Assembly (NCBI GenBank): GCA_023374045.1
Contig: CM041779.1
Location: 146,941,485-147,005,484 of the forward strand
Direction: 5' to 3'
Length of the DNA: 64,000 nucleotides
Source: Limonium bicolor
Lineage: Eukaryota; Streptophyta; Magnoliopsida; Caryophyllales; Plumbaginaceae
Under the pieces are notes generated by a model. That model was not told the origin of the DNA, ran no database searches, and saw only the letters and a program-made list of their open reading frames with translations. This document shows positions 11,409-21,716 of the stretch, in pieces; position 1 is the stretch's first letter, and each line of letters begins with the position of its first letter. The translations under genes and the position numbers were made by a program.

Positions 11409-13396
11409 ATGGCGGAAATCTCAAACACCAACAACAACAACAGAATGCAAGTGGAGAATCCAAAGCTAACTTCCACAAACTACAACATGTGGAAAAACGA
11501 GATGGAGTCACACCTCCAGTCCTTGAATCAACAACTCTGGACGGTAGTGACGAAAGGCAACTTCCCAGTACCTGAAGGGAAGATCCTAGCTCCTATACTG
11601 CTGAGGAGCGCAGATGCGTTGAGCTAAATGCCCAAGCCGTACGAGTCATCTACACCAGTCTCTCTCCACCTGAAAGAAGAAGAGTGTATCACATCAAAGT
11701 AGCCAAAGACATCTGGGATCACCTTCGAGCTGTTCACGAAGGAAATACTGAGCTTCGAAAATCAAAGATACAAGAACTGAAGATGGACTACGAAAACTTC
11801 GTAGGAAAGCCTGGAGAATCCCTCAGCGACATGCTCGCTCGATTTACTGAACTCACCGCTACTATGGAAGAGCTACAGATTGGAGAGTCAAATGAAAACA
11901 TCAACAACAAATTTCTGGACAGTCTGGGTGAGGAATGGACCGAGAGCGTTATCTCCACGAAGGCGTCCAAAAGTCTAGAGAAATGGACTCTGACCGACTT
12001 GGGATCCTATCTTCAGTCCATCAACAAGTACAAGATGAATATCAAAAACAGAGGTAATAATTCTCACCCAAACCATGCTGTTTCGTTTTCCAATGTGAAT
12101 CAAGCTTTGCAGGTAAAGACTACGCCCAGCCAGATAGCAGCTCACCAGAATGAGTCATTCCACTATGACGCTAACTCTCCAAATCAGGAGTTAATCCAGC
12201 AGCTTCGGGACACTCTGATTGACGGCATAATAGAAGAAGGATCAGCGAACACCTTCGAAGACATGGCCATGCTGGTCAAGAACTTTAAGAGATTCATGCG
12301 AGATCGATCAGAAGGGAACAATCCAAACAGGTTCAGTCAAAATCAAAACCGACAATATCAATCCTACAATCGTAATCAGCAAGGTACTACGGGAACTGGA
12401 GACCGAGTATGCTTCAAATGCCTGAAGCCGGGGCACTACGCCAACAACTGTCCTCTCAAGAAGAAAGATGATCGCGAGCAATCATCACTAATGGCAAATT
12501 CAGCATGGGGAGACTCTGACTCAGAAGAACCTGAGATAGGAACGTCAAGCCTAATATGCCTCATGGCTCACAAAAGTCAGGTATGCAAGAGTCCCTCTTC
12601 AGAGGTAACTGAATATTTCTCAGATTCATGTGCTATTCCCTCTTTAGATTTATCTACTTACTACATCGACCCAAATCATCCTGAATTTGAATTAACTGAA
12701 GAACAAGACAGGATAGCCTCTCTTTATGAAGAAATCCATGTGCTAAAAGGTCATGTCAACAACGATCGTCTAAAATTGCAAAAATCTGAAGAAAAGGCCG
12801 AACGACTTGAAAAAGAGCTAAAAGATGCTCACAACCTCATCAACTCCTTACAAAATCAAGTCTCTTCTCTACAGAAAAATCGTTCCAAAATTCCACAAAA
12901 ATTCTTCAAACCAATCACCTTTGTTCGTGAGGTTGCTGCAATGCAAAAGCCAAAATTCTTTGAAAACGAACTCCGTGAGTCAAAAGAAAGACAAGTTCGA
13001 CTTGAGAAAGAGGTCGATTCCCTGAACATCGCTCTTAAAAAGGCACGGATGGAATCGGTCTCATCATCTAATCCTCCTCGTTGGCTGAGAAATAAAGGCA
13101 AAGTAAACCTACCAAAAATAGCCACAAAACCCAATGATCTTCAAAGAAGGAAACTCCAAAAAGAAAAATTTGAAAACAAATTCCGTTGGCAAAAGAAGTA
13201 CGTTCATCTACCTTCTTTATTAATTTGTGGTTACTGTGGTTACGACGGGCATATTCACTCCTCGTGTCATAAGCTTGGCAAAGATTTGTCTTTTAATATG
13301 CAACGTTTACATACTCTGTCTAAAGCACGAGATGGTTATAGCTCTCTTTCAAAGAGGGAACCCAAGTTCGCCTGGGTTCCCAAGTCTAACTTTTGA
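11409..13396 (+). pseudogene. gag: Copia gag with CCHC knuckle and long coiled coil (one frameshift)
   Basis: Structural capsid/nucleocapsid protein. It starts at ATG 11409 (MAEISNTNNNN). One frameshift near 11595 joins the first 70 residues to the long frame that is open to 13396. The gag domain includes NYNMWKNEMESHL and VAKDIWDHLRAVHEG. The CCHC knuckle CFKCLKPGHYANNC is at about 12412-12453. After it comes a heptad-rich coiled coil (12700-13060), then a second Cys/His cluster (ICGYCGYDGHIHSSC, about 13222-13266) and the end WVPKSNF. A long post-knuckle extension with a second Cys/His motif is a feature of SIRE-type elements. A stop at 13394 separates it from pol, which lies in another frame. 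Confidence 0.88.
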
Positions 13397-13404
13397 TTAT
13401 CTTG

Positions 13405-14013
13405 TAGGGAGAGACCGTGGACAATGACTCTTGGTTTCTGGATAGTGGATGCTCACGACATATGACAGGAGACCCTGACAAGTTCACGACTCTCTCTCAA
13501 CACAACGGGGGAAAGTCACTTTTGGCGACAATGCTCATGGTGAAATCATTGGTATTGGAACCGTCGGTAATCCCTCTCTCTTTAAAATAGAAAATGTTAA
13601 TTTAGTAAATGGACTTGGACACAGCCTTCTAAGTATCTCTCAAATCTGTGATCTCTCTAATGTTGTTCTTTTCTCGGCCTCTGACTGCAAAATTTTGACG
13701 AGCAAACAGGTCTTCTGAAAGCCACTGGTATAAGGGTGAACAATCTTTATAAGCTATCTCTTGAAAACCCTAACCTAGATGGTACTCTCTGTCTTAGTGT
13801 ACAGGACAAGAATATCTCCTTATGGCATTTTCGCCTAGGTCATGCACACGGCAAACTACTAAACAAAATCAAAAACAGAAATCTTGTAGTGGGACTTCCT
13901 CAGACGAACTTCTTCCAGACCGACATCCTCTGTCCTGCGTGCGTACAAGGGAAACATTCTAGATCAAGCTTTCCAGGTAAAACAGATATGTCTACACATC
14001 ATCTTCACTGGAC
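13405..14013 (+). pseudogene. pol: Copia protease and GAG-pre-integrase
   Basis: Start of pol. SWFLDSGCSRHMTG (about 13429-13470) is the aspartic-protease active site with DSG. A missing A in the GGGGGAAA run near 13510 shifts the frame; beyond it the protease continues as GDNAHGEIIGIG and LLSISQICDL. Another shift near 13710 leads to the frame 13736-14080 with the GAG-pre-integrase motifs LWHFRLGHAH and CPACVQGKHSRSSF. The protease frame is -1 relative to gag and follows the gag stop. Breaks are single-base. Confidence 0.85.
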
Positions 14014-15015
14014 ATGCTACACATGGATCTATGTGGGCCAATGCGTGTTCAAAGCAAAAGTGGTAAGAAGTACGCTCTAGTCATCGTCGATGACTATTCG
14101 CGCTGGACATGGGTACTATTTCTTAAGAGCAAGTCGGAAACTTTTTCCGAATTCGAAACCTTATTTAAACTGATCACTAACAAAATGTCCACCTCTGTCA
14201 AGACAATTCGATCTGACAACGGTACAGAATTTTGCAATATTCAGTTTTCAGAATTCTGCAGGGAAAAGGGAATCATGCATCAAACATCAGCTGCTCGTAC
14301 TCCACAACAAAATGGAGTTGTAGAACGAAAGAATCGCACGCTTGTAGAAATGGCAAGAACAATGCTCATCGATAGTAACCTTCCAGCCACATACTGGGCA
14401 GAAGCTATCAACACTGCAGCATACATTCTAAATCGAGCATCAATTCATCCCTTCATCGGCAAAACCCCATATGAAATTATCAAAGGCCGTCCTCCTTCAG
14501 TCACACATCTACGGCGCTTCGGATGCAAGTGTTTCATACACAACAATGGAAAAGATAATCTCGGCAAGTTTGCATCTAAGAGTGATGAAGGAATATTCCT
14601 TGGCTACTCATCACAAAGTCGAGCTTACAGAGTATTCAATAAGCGTACAGCCTGTCTTGAAGAAAGCCCTCATATTCGTTTTGAAGAGCTCTCTAACTCC
14701 AGTGACTGTGACCACACACAAAATGAACCACACGAAGATGCCGCAGATACTACCTTCATTGAAATACCAGTAGCTACTATCCCTGCACCACAAACACCTC
14801 TTGCAACAGACTCATCCTCTGACAGCGACGACGACCCTGATGACTCATTTAAAGATGCCTCACCTACTCCCACACAGGAACCACTACCTCCTCCACAAAA
14901 CACAACCACACCCACACCTAACGATCACCCAACACCAGATCACTCCAATAGTATTCCATCATCCTCCGCAAGAAAATTTCAACAAGCCTCCGCTCACCCA
15001 TTTCTCAAATCCTGA
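14014..15015 (+). pseudogene. pol: Copia integrase
   Basis: Inserts element cDNA into the genome. HMDLCGPMRV begins the domain. The catalytic D,D,E triad is visible: VDDYSRWTW (D near 14088), TIRSDNGTEF (D near 14216) and QQNGVVERKNRTL (E near 14325). The GKTPYEIIKGRPPSV and LRRFGCKCF region follows, then a Ser/Pro/Thr/Asp-rich linker (14740-14990). Frame breaks lie just before the domain (near 14010) and after it, where a shift in a CCC run near 15000 leads into the RT frame ([13 protein letters not shown]). The domain itself is uninterrupted for about 330 codons. Confidence 0.92.
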
Positions 15016-16624
15016 GTGATCCATCCAAAGGCGTGCAAACACGTAGTGAACTGCATCAGAATCTATGTGCCTTCAATGCCTTTCTATCCAAAATCGAACC
15101 TAAGAATGTCAACCAAGCTCTACAGGATCATGACTGGATACTCGCCATGCAAGAAGAATTACATTCTCTACAAAGACACTCTGTCTGGCGACTTGTTCCA
15201 TGCCCAACCAATCATAAACCAATTGGTACAAAATGGGTGTTCCGCAACAAGTTAGATGATCAAGGAAATATCTCTCGCAACAAAGCCAGACTGGTAGTCC
15301 AGGGATATGCTCAAGCTGAAGGAATTGATTACGATGAAACTTATGCTCCAGTAGCTCGAATTGAGGCAATTCGAATACTCGTGGCCTACGCAGCACATCG
15401 AGGTATAAAACTCTACCAAATGGATGTAAAAACTGCCTTTCTACATGGATACATCGACAGAGATGTATATGTTGCTCAACCTCCGGGTTTCGAAGATCCA
15501 CATCACCCAGAGTATGTCTACAAGTTAGATAAAGCATTATATGGCCTGAAGCAGGCACCTCGGGCATGGTATGAACGTCTTTCATCTTACTTATTGTCCC
15601 ATGGATTCATTCGAGGTAAAGTTGACAAAACTCTTTTTACTCTCTCACCAAAGGTGAAGACATACTCATTGTGCAAATATACGTGGATGACATAGTTTAT
15701 GGATCCACTATTCCTGAACTATGCTCATTCTTTTCTGATCTCATGAGTAAAGAATTTGAAATGAGTGCTCTTGGAGAATTGAAATTCTTTCTAGGTCTAC
15801 AAGTCACCCAACAGGAAAACGGGACTCAAATTCATCAACAGAAATACATTCACGAGCTGTTAATCAAATACAAGATGCAGGATTCAAAAGCCACACCCAC
15901 TCCAATGACAACAACAGAGAAGCTACATATGGATGAAAAAGGAATTGCGGTTGATGCTACGCTATACAGAGGTATGATAGGTTCCCTTCTTTATCTAACA
16001 GCAAGTAGGCCTGACATTCTATATGCTGTATGTCTCTGTGCAAGATTTCAGGCAAACCCAAAAGAATCACACCTACAAGGCGTAAAGCGAATTTTTCGCT
16101 ATCTGAAAAGTACCCAAGACTTGTACCTCTGGTACCCAAGTACTCCTGATTTCACTCTAATGGGTTATAGTGATTCTGATTTTGCAAGCTCCTTATTAGA
16201 CAGGAAAAGCACGTCTGGTACTGCACAATTTTTAGGACTATGTCTTGTCGCTTGGAGTTCAAAGAAGCAAAACACAGTAGCACTGTCATCCGCCGAGGCC
16301 GAATATGTCTCCGCCGCTGCTTGCTGTGCACAGATTCTCTGGATACAACAACAACTACAGGACTATCTCATTCCTCCGACTTGTACTACAATTTTTTGTG
16401 ACAATAATAGTGCTATTGACTTATCTAAAAATCCTGTTCATCATTCCAGGACAAAGCACATTGAAATTCGTCACCATTTCTTAAGGGATTGCGTTGAAAA
16501 AGGACAGATACAACTAGAGTATGTTCCTACTTCAGAGCAACTTGCAGACATATTCACCAAGCCACTGCAACGAGGTCCTTTTGAAGCACTACGTTCACAA
16601 CTAGGTATGACCCGTATGACCTAG
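15010..16624 (+). pseudogene. pol: Copia reverse transcriptase and RNase H
   Basis: Two overlapping frames with one shift near 15650. First frame: [49 protein letters not shown] and [15 protein letters not shown]. Second frame, from 15671: YVDDIVYGS, the Copia form of the catalytic YXDD motif, then ALGELKFFLGLQV. RNase H is at about 16170-16560: YSDSDFASSLLDRKSTSG, SSAEAEYVSAA, FCDNNSAIDLSKNPVHH, TKHIEIRHHFLR and DIFTKPL. All core residues are seen, so only the shift prevents function. It ends at the stop at 16622. Confidence 0.93.
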
Positions 16625-16958
16625 CTAAGGTCGTATCTCCTTCTCGTGTTTTGTTAATTTCGGGGTGAAATGTATGAATATGTCTGATGACCTAGTCTGT
16701 CTGTTTAAGTAACAAAACACCAGCGTAAAAACAAGAGTGTTCAGTTTCTGATAACTAAACCCGCGAAATTCTCGCCCTACTATCCGCAACACCCCAGCTC
16801 AACCAATCACCTCACATTACCCTGACACACGACGTCTGCCTATATTCCGACGTCAATATCTCTCACCCCCCACGTCCAATCACACCAAAGCCCGATTTCT
16901 TTGCTTCTCTTCGTCTTCTACACTCTCGCTTGTCCACTTCGATCAACCTCCGATCTCC

Positions 16959-18704
16959 ATGGCTTCCAACCCTAACCCTAACACCATGTTTTCCGACGCC
17001 GAATTACCCAACGACCCTTGCTCCTCCAAGCTCTCATCATCAACAAACTCACCATCCTCCAAGCCAAACAAACCCCTACCTCCACCTCTGACTCAACCGC
17101 CGTAGCCCCTGCAATGTCCGTCGACACTCAACCCATCACCACCACACTACCCACCGTCACAACTGAAACAACCGCCATAGTTCACACTACGGCATCCACA
17201 AAATCGGAAGATACCCCATCACCAACCAAACAAACATCCCCTCCCACCACCCCGATCATACCCACTCCCGACACTATCACAAAATCTCCGACTAAACTTC
17301 AGTTCGGATCTCTTCCACCCGCTGATGAAGAAGCAAAAGATCAACAACCCAACTCTCCTGCTAAAGAACCCACTGAGGTACTTGACCTCGAAGCCCAGCA
17401 ACCTGCTCCTGAGTGTTCACCACCACCCAAGAAAACCCGCCGTGCTAAATCCAACGTCCCCCGCCCTCCAGCTACTCGAACTCTTCGTTCTCGAGCCAAA
17501 AACCCTCAGTCATCCTCAAAACCCACTTCTGATGCTCCTGTTCCTGCACCATCTCCTGTCGTCACGGCACCAACTACTGAAGAAAAGCCGCGCAGTACCA
17601 CCAACTCTTCAACCCAGGCAGACTCCGACACGGCAACGACTTCCACCAGAAAGCGACTCCGTCCTCGCTCCGAGTCTGTCCCACCTACACCTGCTACTCG
17701 ACTAGGTCTGATCGACACCCACTCTGCCGTCTACTCCTTACCAGCTGACGATTCTGCTGAATCACGACACTTGGTAAAGGGAAAGCTACTCGACCTGGAC
17801 TGGCTCCAATCGATGGCCTTCGACATGTTCGAGGAGATGCTCCGCTTCCAAAACTGGATCCATCTCTTCCACGGCATTCAGACCTACCATGAGGCAGAGG
17901 CGTATGAGTTCTACCAAAATTGCGTCATTCGCAAGGGGAAGATAATGACAGAGGTACACGGCAAACCCATCCTTCTCGACTCAAACTCAATAGCAACCCA
18001 TCTAGAAATTCCAACTAGCGGATTAGAATTTTATGATAGGGCTGGTTTTCCTGATCTAGGGTTTATAAGTGCAAAAGAAGTCTATGACTTCTTCCTACCA
18101 AACAGCAGAGTCGGTCACTCCTTTGAGCGACCAGCTCTGTCCAATACCCACCAAATGCTCCATACATTGGTGATCAAAAACTTAGTCCCTAGAAAGGAAG
18201 GAAATCAGTTTGTTCGTCCGCTTGATCTTGCTATTATGTACTGTCTGATCCACCACCAAAAGATAAACCTCTCAAAGTTAATCCTCAACCACATTGCCTC
18301 AACCATCTCCTCACCCCGACACAGCCTGGGGTACGTATTCTGGCTCCCAAAAATCTTTACCCACTGTGATGTTGTCCTCGACAAACCCTCCCTCCAAAAG
18401 CTAGCCCCAACCAAAACCCCCATCCCCCCCCCCCTGACTCCGTCTCTTTATCTGAAAGGGTAGCAGCGGTAGAGACAACCTCGCCACTCTATCCAAGAAG
18501 ATAGACATGCTCATCGACGTCCTCAACAAGAACCACAAACAGACGATGAACATCATTGCAGGGGGAGTCGAGAAGCTGGCAGAGGAGTTCCGGGAAACAT
18601 TTGCTGAAACTCTGGAAGCGGCTAAGCGATTGGATGGCGCTGGGACTTCGGGGGAAGATGGAGCACGGGATGAGGACACAGGAATGGATGGAGGAGATGA
18701 CTAA
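16959..18704 (+). pseudogene. Extra ORF downstream of pol: Pro/Ser/Thr-rich region, plant transposon-protein domain, coiled coil
   Basis: Same strand as pol, after a 335-bp gap. It starts at ATG 16959 (MASNPNPN). A shift near 17017 joins it to a 481-codon frame ending at 18463. A further shift, by a run of 12 C near 18426, joins ATLSKKIDMLIDVLNKN and the acidic end (stop at 18702). Layout: about 250 residues rich in P, S and T with basic patches (KKTRRAKSNVPRP), a folded part (LDWLQSMAFDMFEEML, FYQNCVIRKGKIMTEV, NTHQMLHTLVIKNLVPRKEG) and a C-terminal heptad helix. The folded part resembles what databases call putative plant transposon protein. SIRE elements often carry an ORF here, sometimes called env-like, but I see no signal peptide or membrane span. 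Confidence 0.75.
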
Positions 18705-19167
18705 CTTTGTTACCCCACCCTTTAAGCCTTAGGCAGTAGTGATTCTTGAATACTTTTGACTTACGCTGGTGGTTTGTTTAACTAACTGTTTCAGATAATG
18801 GTTTTTTGGATATTTTTGTGCGTTTCCCCTGATGTTGGCAAACGGGGAAGCGGTGTATCCCGCGGCTGGTGTCTGCGGGTAACTATGTGTGGATAATGAG
18901 TGCCTCTGAAGGCCTCATCTGTTTTTGCTTGGTCGTTTATTTCTGCAACGTGATATTTGAAGTAGTTTACGTACTATGGTTTTTTATCTGTTCTTATCAA
19001 CTGCATTATCTTAAGGGGAATATATGTTTAAGGGGGAACAAACAGCAAGTTGTTCTCCCAAGATAGTTGCTCCGCTTTGTTGTCTGTTCTTTTTGCAGGT
19101 ACATCCTACAAAACCTCAGGTTACGCTGGATACACTGAGTTTGCCATCATCAGCAAAAAGGGGAATT
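18705..19167 (+). other. Copia 3' untranslated region and polypurine tract
   Basis: No domain-bearing ORF. It ends in the purine-rich GCAAAAAGGGGAA (about 19153-19165), immediately before the 3' LTR: the expected plus-strand primer. Confidence 0.7.
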
Positions 19168-19888
19168 TGTTGAAGACTTAGGTTTTGCAGATGATTGCCT
19201 CCTCAGTGAAAGTAGCGATGCAGAGATACTAGGCGCGATACAGAAAGATGTTCCAGTTCTCGCTCGAGTACCTCTGCAGAAGCATCTGTCCACGATCTCC
19301 TGTATGCCAAGAAGCGCGACGTTGCTGAAGTAGTTGCGGAAATCTCGCATCGTTGGAGCAGTAGCAAGACGTGAGATCGTGACGCACAAGGAGGACCATA
19401 ACTCCGATACTTGCGGAACCAACCCAAGGAGTCGTTACACTTGAAGACTCCACCGAAGATTTAGGAGATAGTTGACAAGTATATAAGCATGCGAATGTAA
19501 TTAGTTAAGTGTGCATTCGAGATTATTCAGAGAGATACACCGTCCTTGAGAGAGAAAATATTCTTGAGAGATCTTAGTGAGATAGTGTCAATTAGCTTAG
19601 GTATTTATTACCTAGAGAGCACACATAAGAACATTCCCCTTTACTCCTTGTGACGCATTGATCAAAGCCGAGAGTAGAGCGAGTGTTGGATGAGACAGAA
19701 TACTTCTGTCGAATCCCAAGATAGGAAGCTAGGTTGTAATTCACATTGAGTTTCAATACAAGCAGAATCCTATCTTGTTAAGTTTAAACAAAAGCTTCCG
19801 CGTTACTTTTACACACCTTTATTCTTCAAGCAGAGTTGATCTGAGATTAACACCTCAGACCTACTCGGTCAGCACCCCGATCCCATCA
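19168..19888 (+). repeat. Copia 3' LTR
   Basis: 721 bp. Identical by eye to 10654-11368 except for TTCTCG inserted at about 19257 and one base at about 19508. Starts TGTTGAAG, ends CCATCA. Confidence 0.93.
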
Positions 19889-20218
19889 ACTACCAGAGCT
19901 ACCAGCAAGGAAGCAAAGGAGGTTTCATCTGGCGATGCACCGCCCAGCAGCCCCACGGGACAGGGATCCTGAAGTCTCAGAGGGGCGCACCTCAGAGGCA
20001 GAAAGCCTTCCTTGCACATTATTAACCGAGTGGGACCGGTTCTAAATTCCTTGCATATTTAACTAACTAAACCTTGAACCTTGAGAGCAGTCTAGTATTG
20101 GAGTAATGGTTTGAGTTAATGCATTGAGTAATGAATTGGATTATGTATGGACATGAAATGAGTAGTTGAGACTAATACTCACCGTAGATGAAATTTACAA
20201 CCATAGGTAGTTTTTAAT
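19889..20218 (+). pseudogene. gag: Gypsy gag C-terminal tail and spacer before AlkB
   Basis: Directly after the Copia element, the sequence continues gag from 10653 (target ...GGGAACT/ACTACCAG...). One frame reads QSYQQGSKGGFIWRCTAQQP, a Gln-rich tail, to a stop at about 20024; another open frame stops at 19972. From about 20028 to 20218 I see no coding pattern. A stop near 20216 precedes the frame that leads into AlkB. Confidence 0.6.
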
Positions 20219-20936
20219 TATCTGCTACTCGATACCTTCAAACCCAAACCGTGAGAAGACGACATCACCACTTACACTACTCCAGCGAGCAGTGTCAGGT
20301 CATCCGACCAGGTATGATCTATTAAAGGATACCTGACACCCGAAGCACAAATCTCATTACTCGACGATGCAACGAACTAGGAGCGGGTCCAGGAGGATTT
20401 TATACACCCGAATTCCCCGGTGGAGCGAAGATGAAGCTGAAGATGATGTGCTTGGGAAAGGACTGGAATCCTTATACCGAGACATACCAAGAGACACGGA
20501 TGCAAGACGAAGCGACGCCACCGACAATACCCCCGAATTTCAAACGCTTGTTACAGAAGCAGTAGAACTTGCACAACAATGTGAATATGATCCAATCCCC
20601 GCAATTGAAGCGGACCTTTGTATCGTCAACTTCTATGAGATAGAAGGACGACTTGGGTTACACCAAGACAAGGACGAGACAGAGGAATCTCTTGAACAAG
20701 GAGTGCCCGTACTGTCTTGGTCCATTGGTGATGACGCCATATTTTTGTATAGCGAGCAGAAGTGTGTGGACCGCGCAGAGAAATTGGTATTGAGATCAGG
20801 AGATGTCGTAATCATGGGTGGAAAATCTAGGATGCTGTATCACGGGATCAACAAGTTCAAGTTGAATACAGCACCGCCGACAATAATCAATGCCACACAC
20901 ATGAAACCAGGATGCCTGAAGCTTACCTTTAGATAG
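20219..20936 (+). CDS. AlkB-type 2OG/Fe(II) dioxygenase carried by the Gypsy element (frame-disrupted N-terminal part)
   Basis: Predicted oxidative demethylase of nucleic acids (AlkB fold, plant ALKBH1-like subgroup). The 189-codon frame starting at 20367 is open to the stop at 20936. Residue 85 onward reads CIVNFYEIEGRLGLHQDKDE, with iron ligands H99 and D101. SWSIGDDAIFLYS, LRSGDVVIMGG and SRMLYHGI follow, with third ligand H159. It ends CLKLTFR, where the family has an RxNxTxR-like motif: the last Arg is kept, the first is Cys (TGC, one CpG transition from CGC). In other frames upstream the N-terminal part of the fold is visible: VIRPGM (about 20299), IKGYLTPEAQISLLDD, and GAGPGGFYTPEF to LKMMCLGKDWNP. 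Three single-base shifts (near 20320, 20366 and 20540, the last in a C run) break it. It lies between gag and protease, same strand. Substrate unknown. Confidence 0.85.
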
Positions 20937-21095
20937 TATTAAATTCGTAATATCATGTAATGTATTAGTAACGTGTATTAGAGACACGGTATGTATGATG
21001 GTTGGTTTATCAATAAAGAGGAGTGTTGATTTAAATTCCACTTGTGTCCACTATCATTACTTATGACCTTGTGACTTCAATAGGTGTGGACTAGG
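20937..21095 (+). other. Spacer between AlkB and protease
   Basis: AT-rich, multiple stops in all frames. Contains CAATAAAG near 21010, a possible polyadenylation signal, and TTCAATAG|GTGTGG near 21083, which could be a splice acceptor. No coding seen. Confidence 0.4.
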
Positions 21096-21716
21096 TACCG
21101 AAGGTAGCCTGAGTATCCTCACCGAAGCACAAGCCGGTAAAAGCGGCACCATCTTAACGGGAACCCTCCCAGTGAACGGCATTGAAGCCTCGTATTATTT
21201 GACTCTGGTGCCCCTCACACCTTCGTATCACCATCTTTTGTGAAGAGGTTGGGGCTAGATGCGGATGATCTACCGAATTTCCTAGTTACTCTCCCATCGA
21301 AGGAGTGAATACAGTGTACCAAGTATTATAAATCAGCCACGATCCAAATCAAAGGCGAAGCGTTTCCCATCTCCTTCATCGAGTTTAATGGGTTAGGATT
21401 CGACGTAATAGTCGGAATGAACTGGTTAGAGCGGCACAAGGGGCGAATCCTCTGCGCCGAGCATCGATTGCTGCTCAAGAGTCCTTCTGGGGTTACTGTA
21501 TCTTACCGCCAGAGGCCGAGAGAGCCTTCGACCACAGTCATCTCCGCTATGGCTATGTACCAGGAGCTCAAAAAGGGCCATGAAGTGTATTTGTGTTATG
21601 TACAAGACCTGGAGAGAGATCTAGAGTTCAACCCGAAGTACCAATTGTATCTGAATTCCCCGACGTATTCCCTAAGGAGCTGCCTGGTATGCCACTCGAA
21701 GAGCAGTAGAGTTTGA
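21096..21716 (+). pseudogene. pol: Gypsy aspartic protease and linker
   Basis: GSLSILTEAQAGKSGTILTG and TLPVNGIEA lead, after a 1-nt shift near 21192, to LFDSGAPHTFVSPSFVKRLG with the catalytic DSGA at 21201-21212. The frame from 21417 gives MNWLERHKGRILCAEHRL, which corresponds to the second half of the retropepsin (GMDWL-type motif) and LLKSPSGVTVSYR. The protease would process Gag-Pol inside particles. Stops near 21310 and 21330 and the shift make it nonfunctional as written. The end merges into the start of RT ([14 protein letters not shown], about 21711). Confidence 0.82.

Larger units (their letters stand above)
10654..19888 (+). mobile_element. SIRE-like Ty1/Copia retrotransposon, recent, with extra 3' ORF
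   Basis: LTRs at 10654-11368 and 19168-19888 differ, by eye, only by a 6-bp insertion (TTCTCG, about 19257) and one substitution in the GTTAGGTG/GTTAAGTG context. A PBS follows the 5' LTR and an A/G-rich PPT (about 19152-19167) precedes the 3' LTR. Order is gag, protease, integrase, RT, RNase H, then an additional ORF before the 3' LTR: the Copia domain order plus the extra ORF typical of the SIRE/Maximus group. It sits in the Gypsy gag. The flanks share only ACT (GAACT before, ACTAC after), so the usual 5-bp duplication is imperfect. Confidence 0.93.

Noticed and set aside
15109..15585. 158-residue minus-strand frame
   Set aside because: Exact antisense shadow of the Copia RT, whose codon-level motifs explain the openness.
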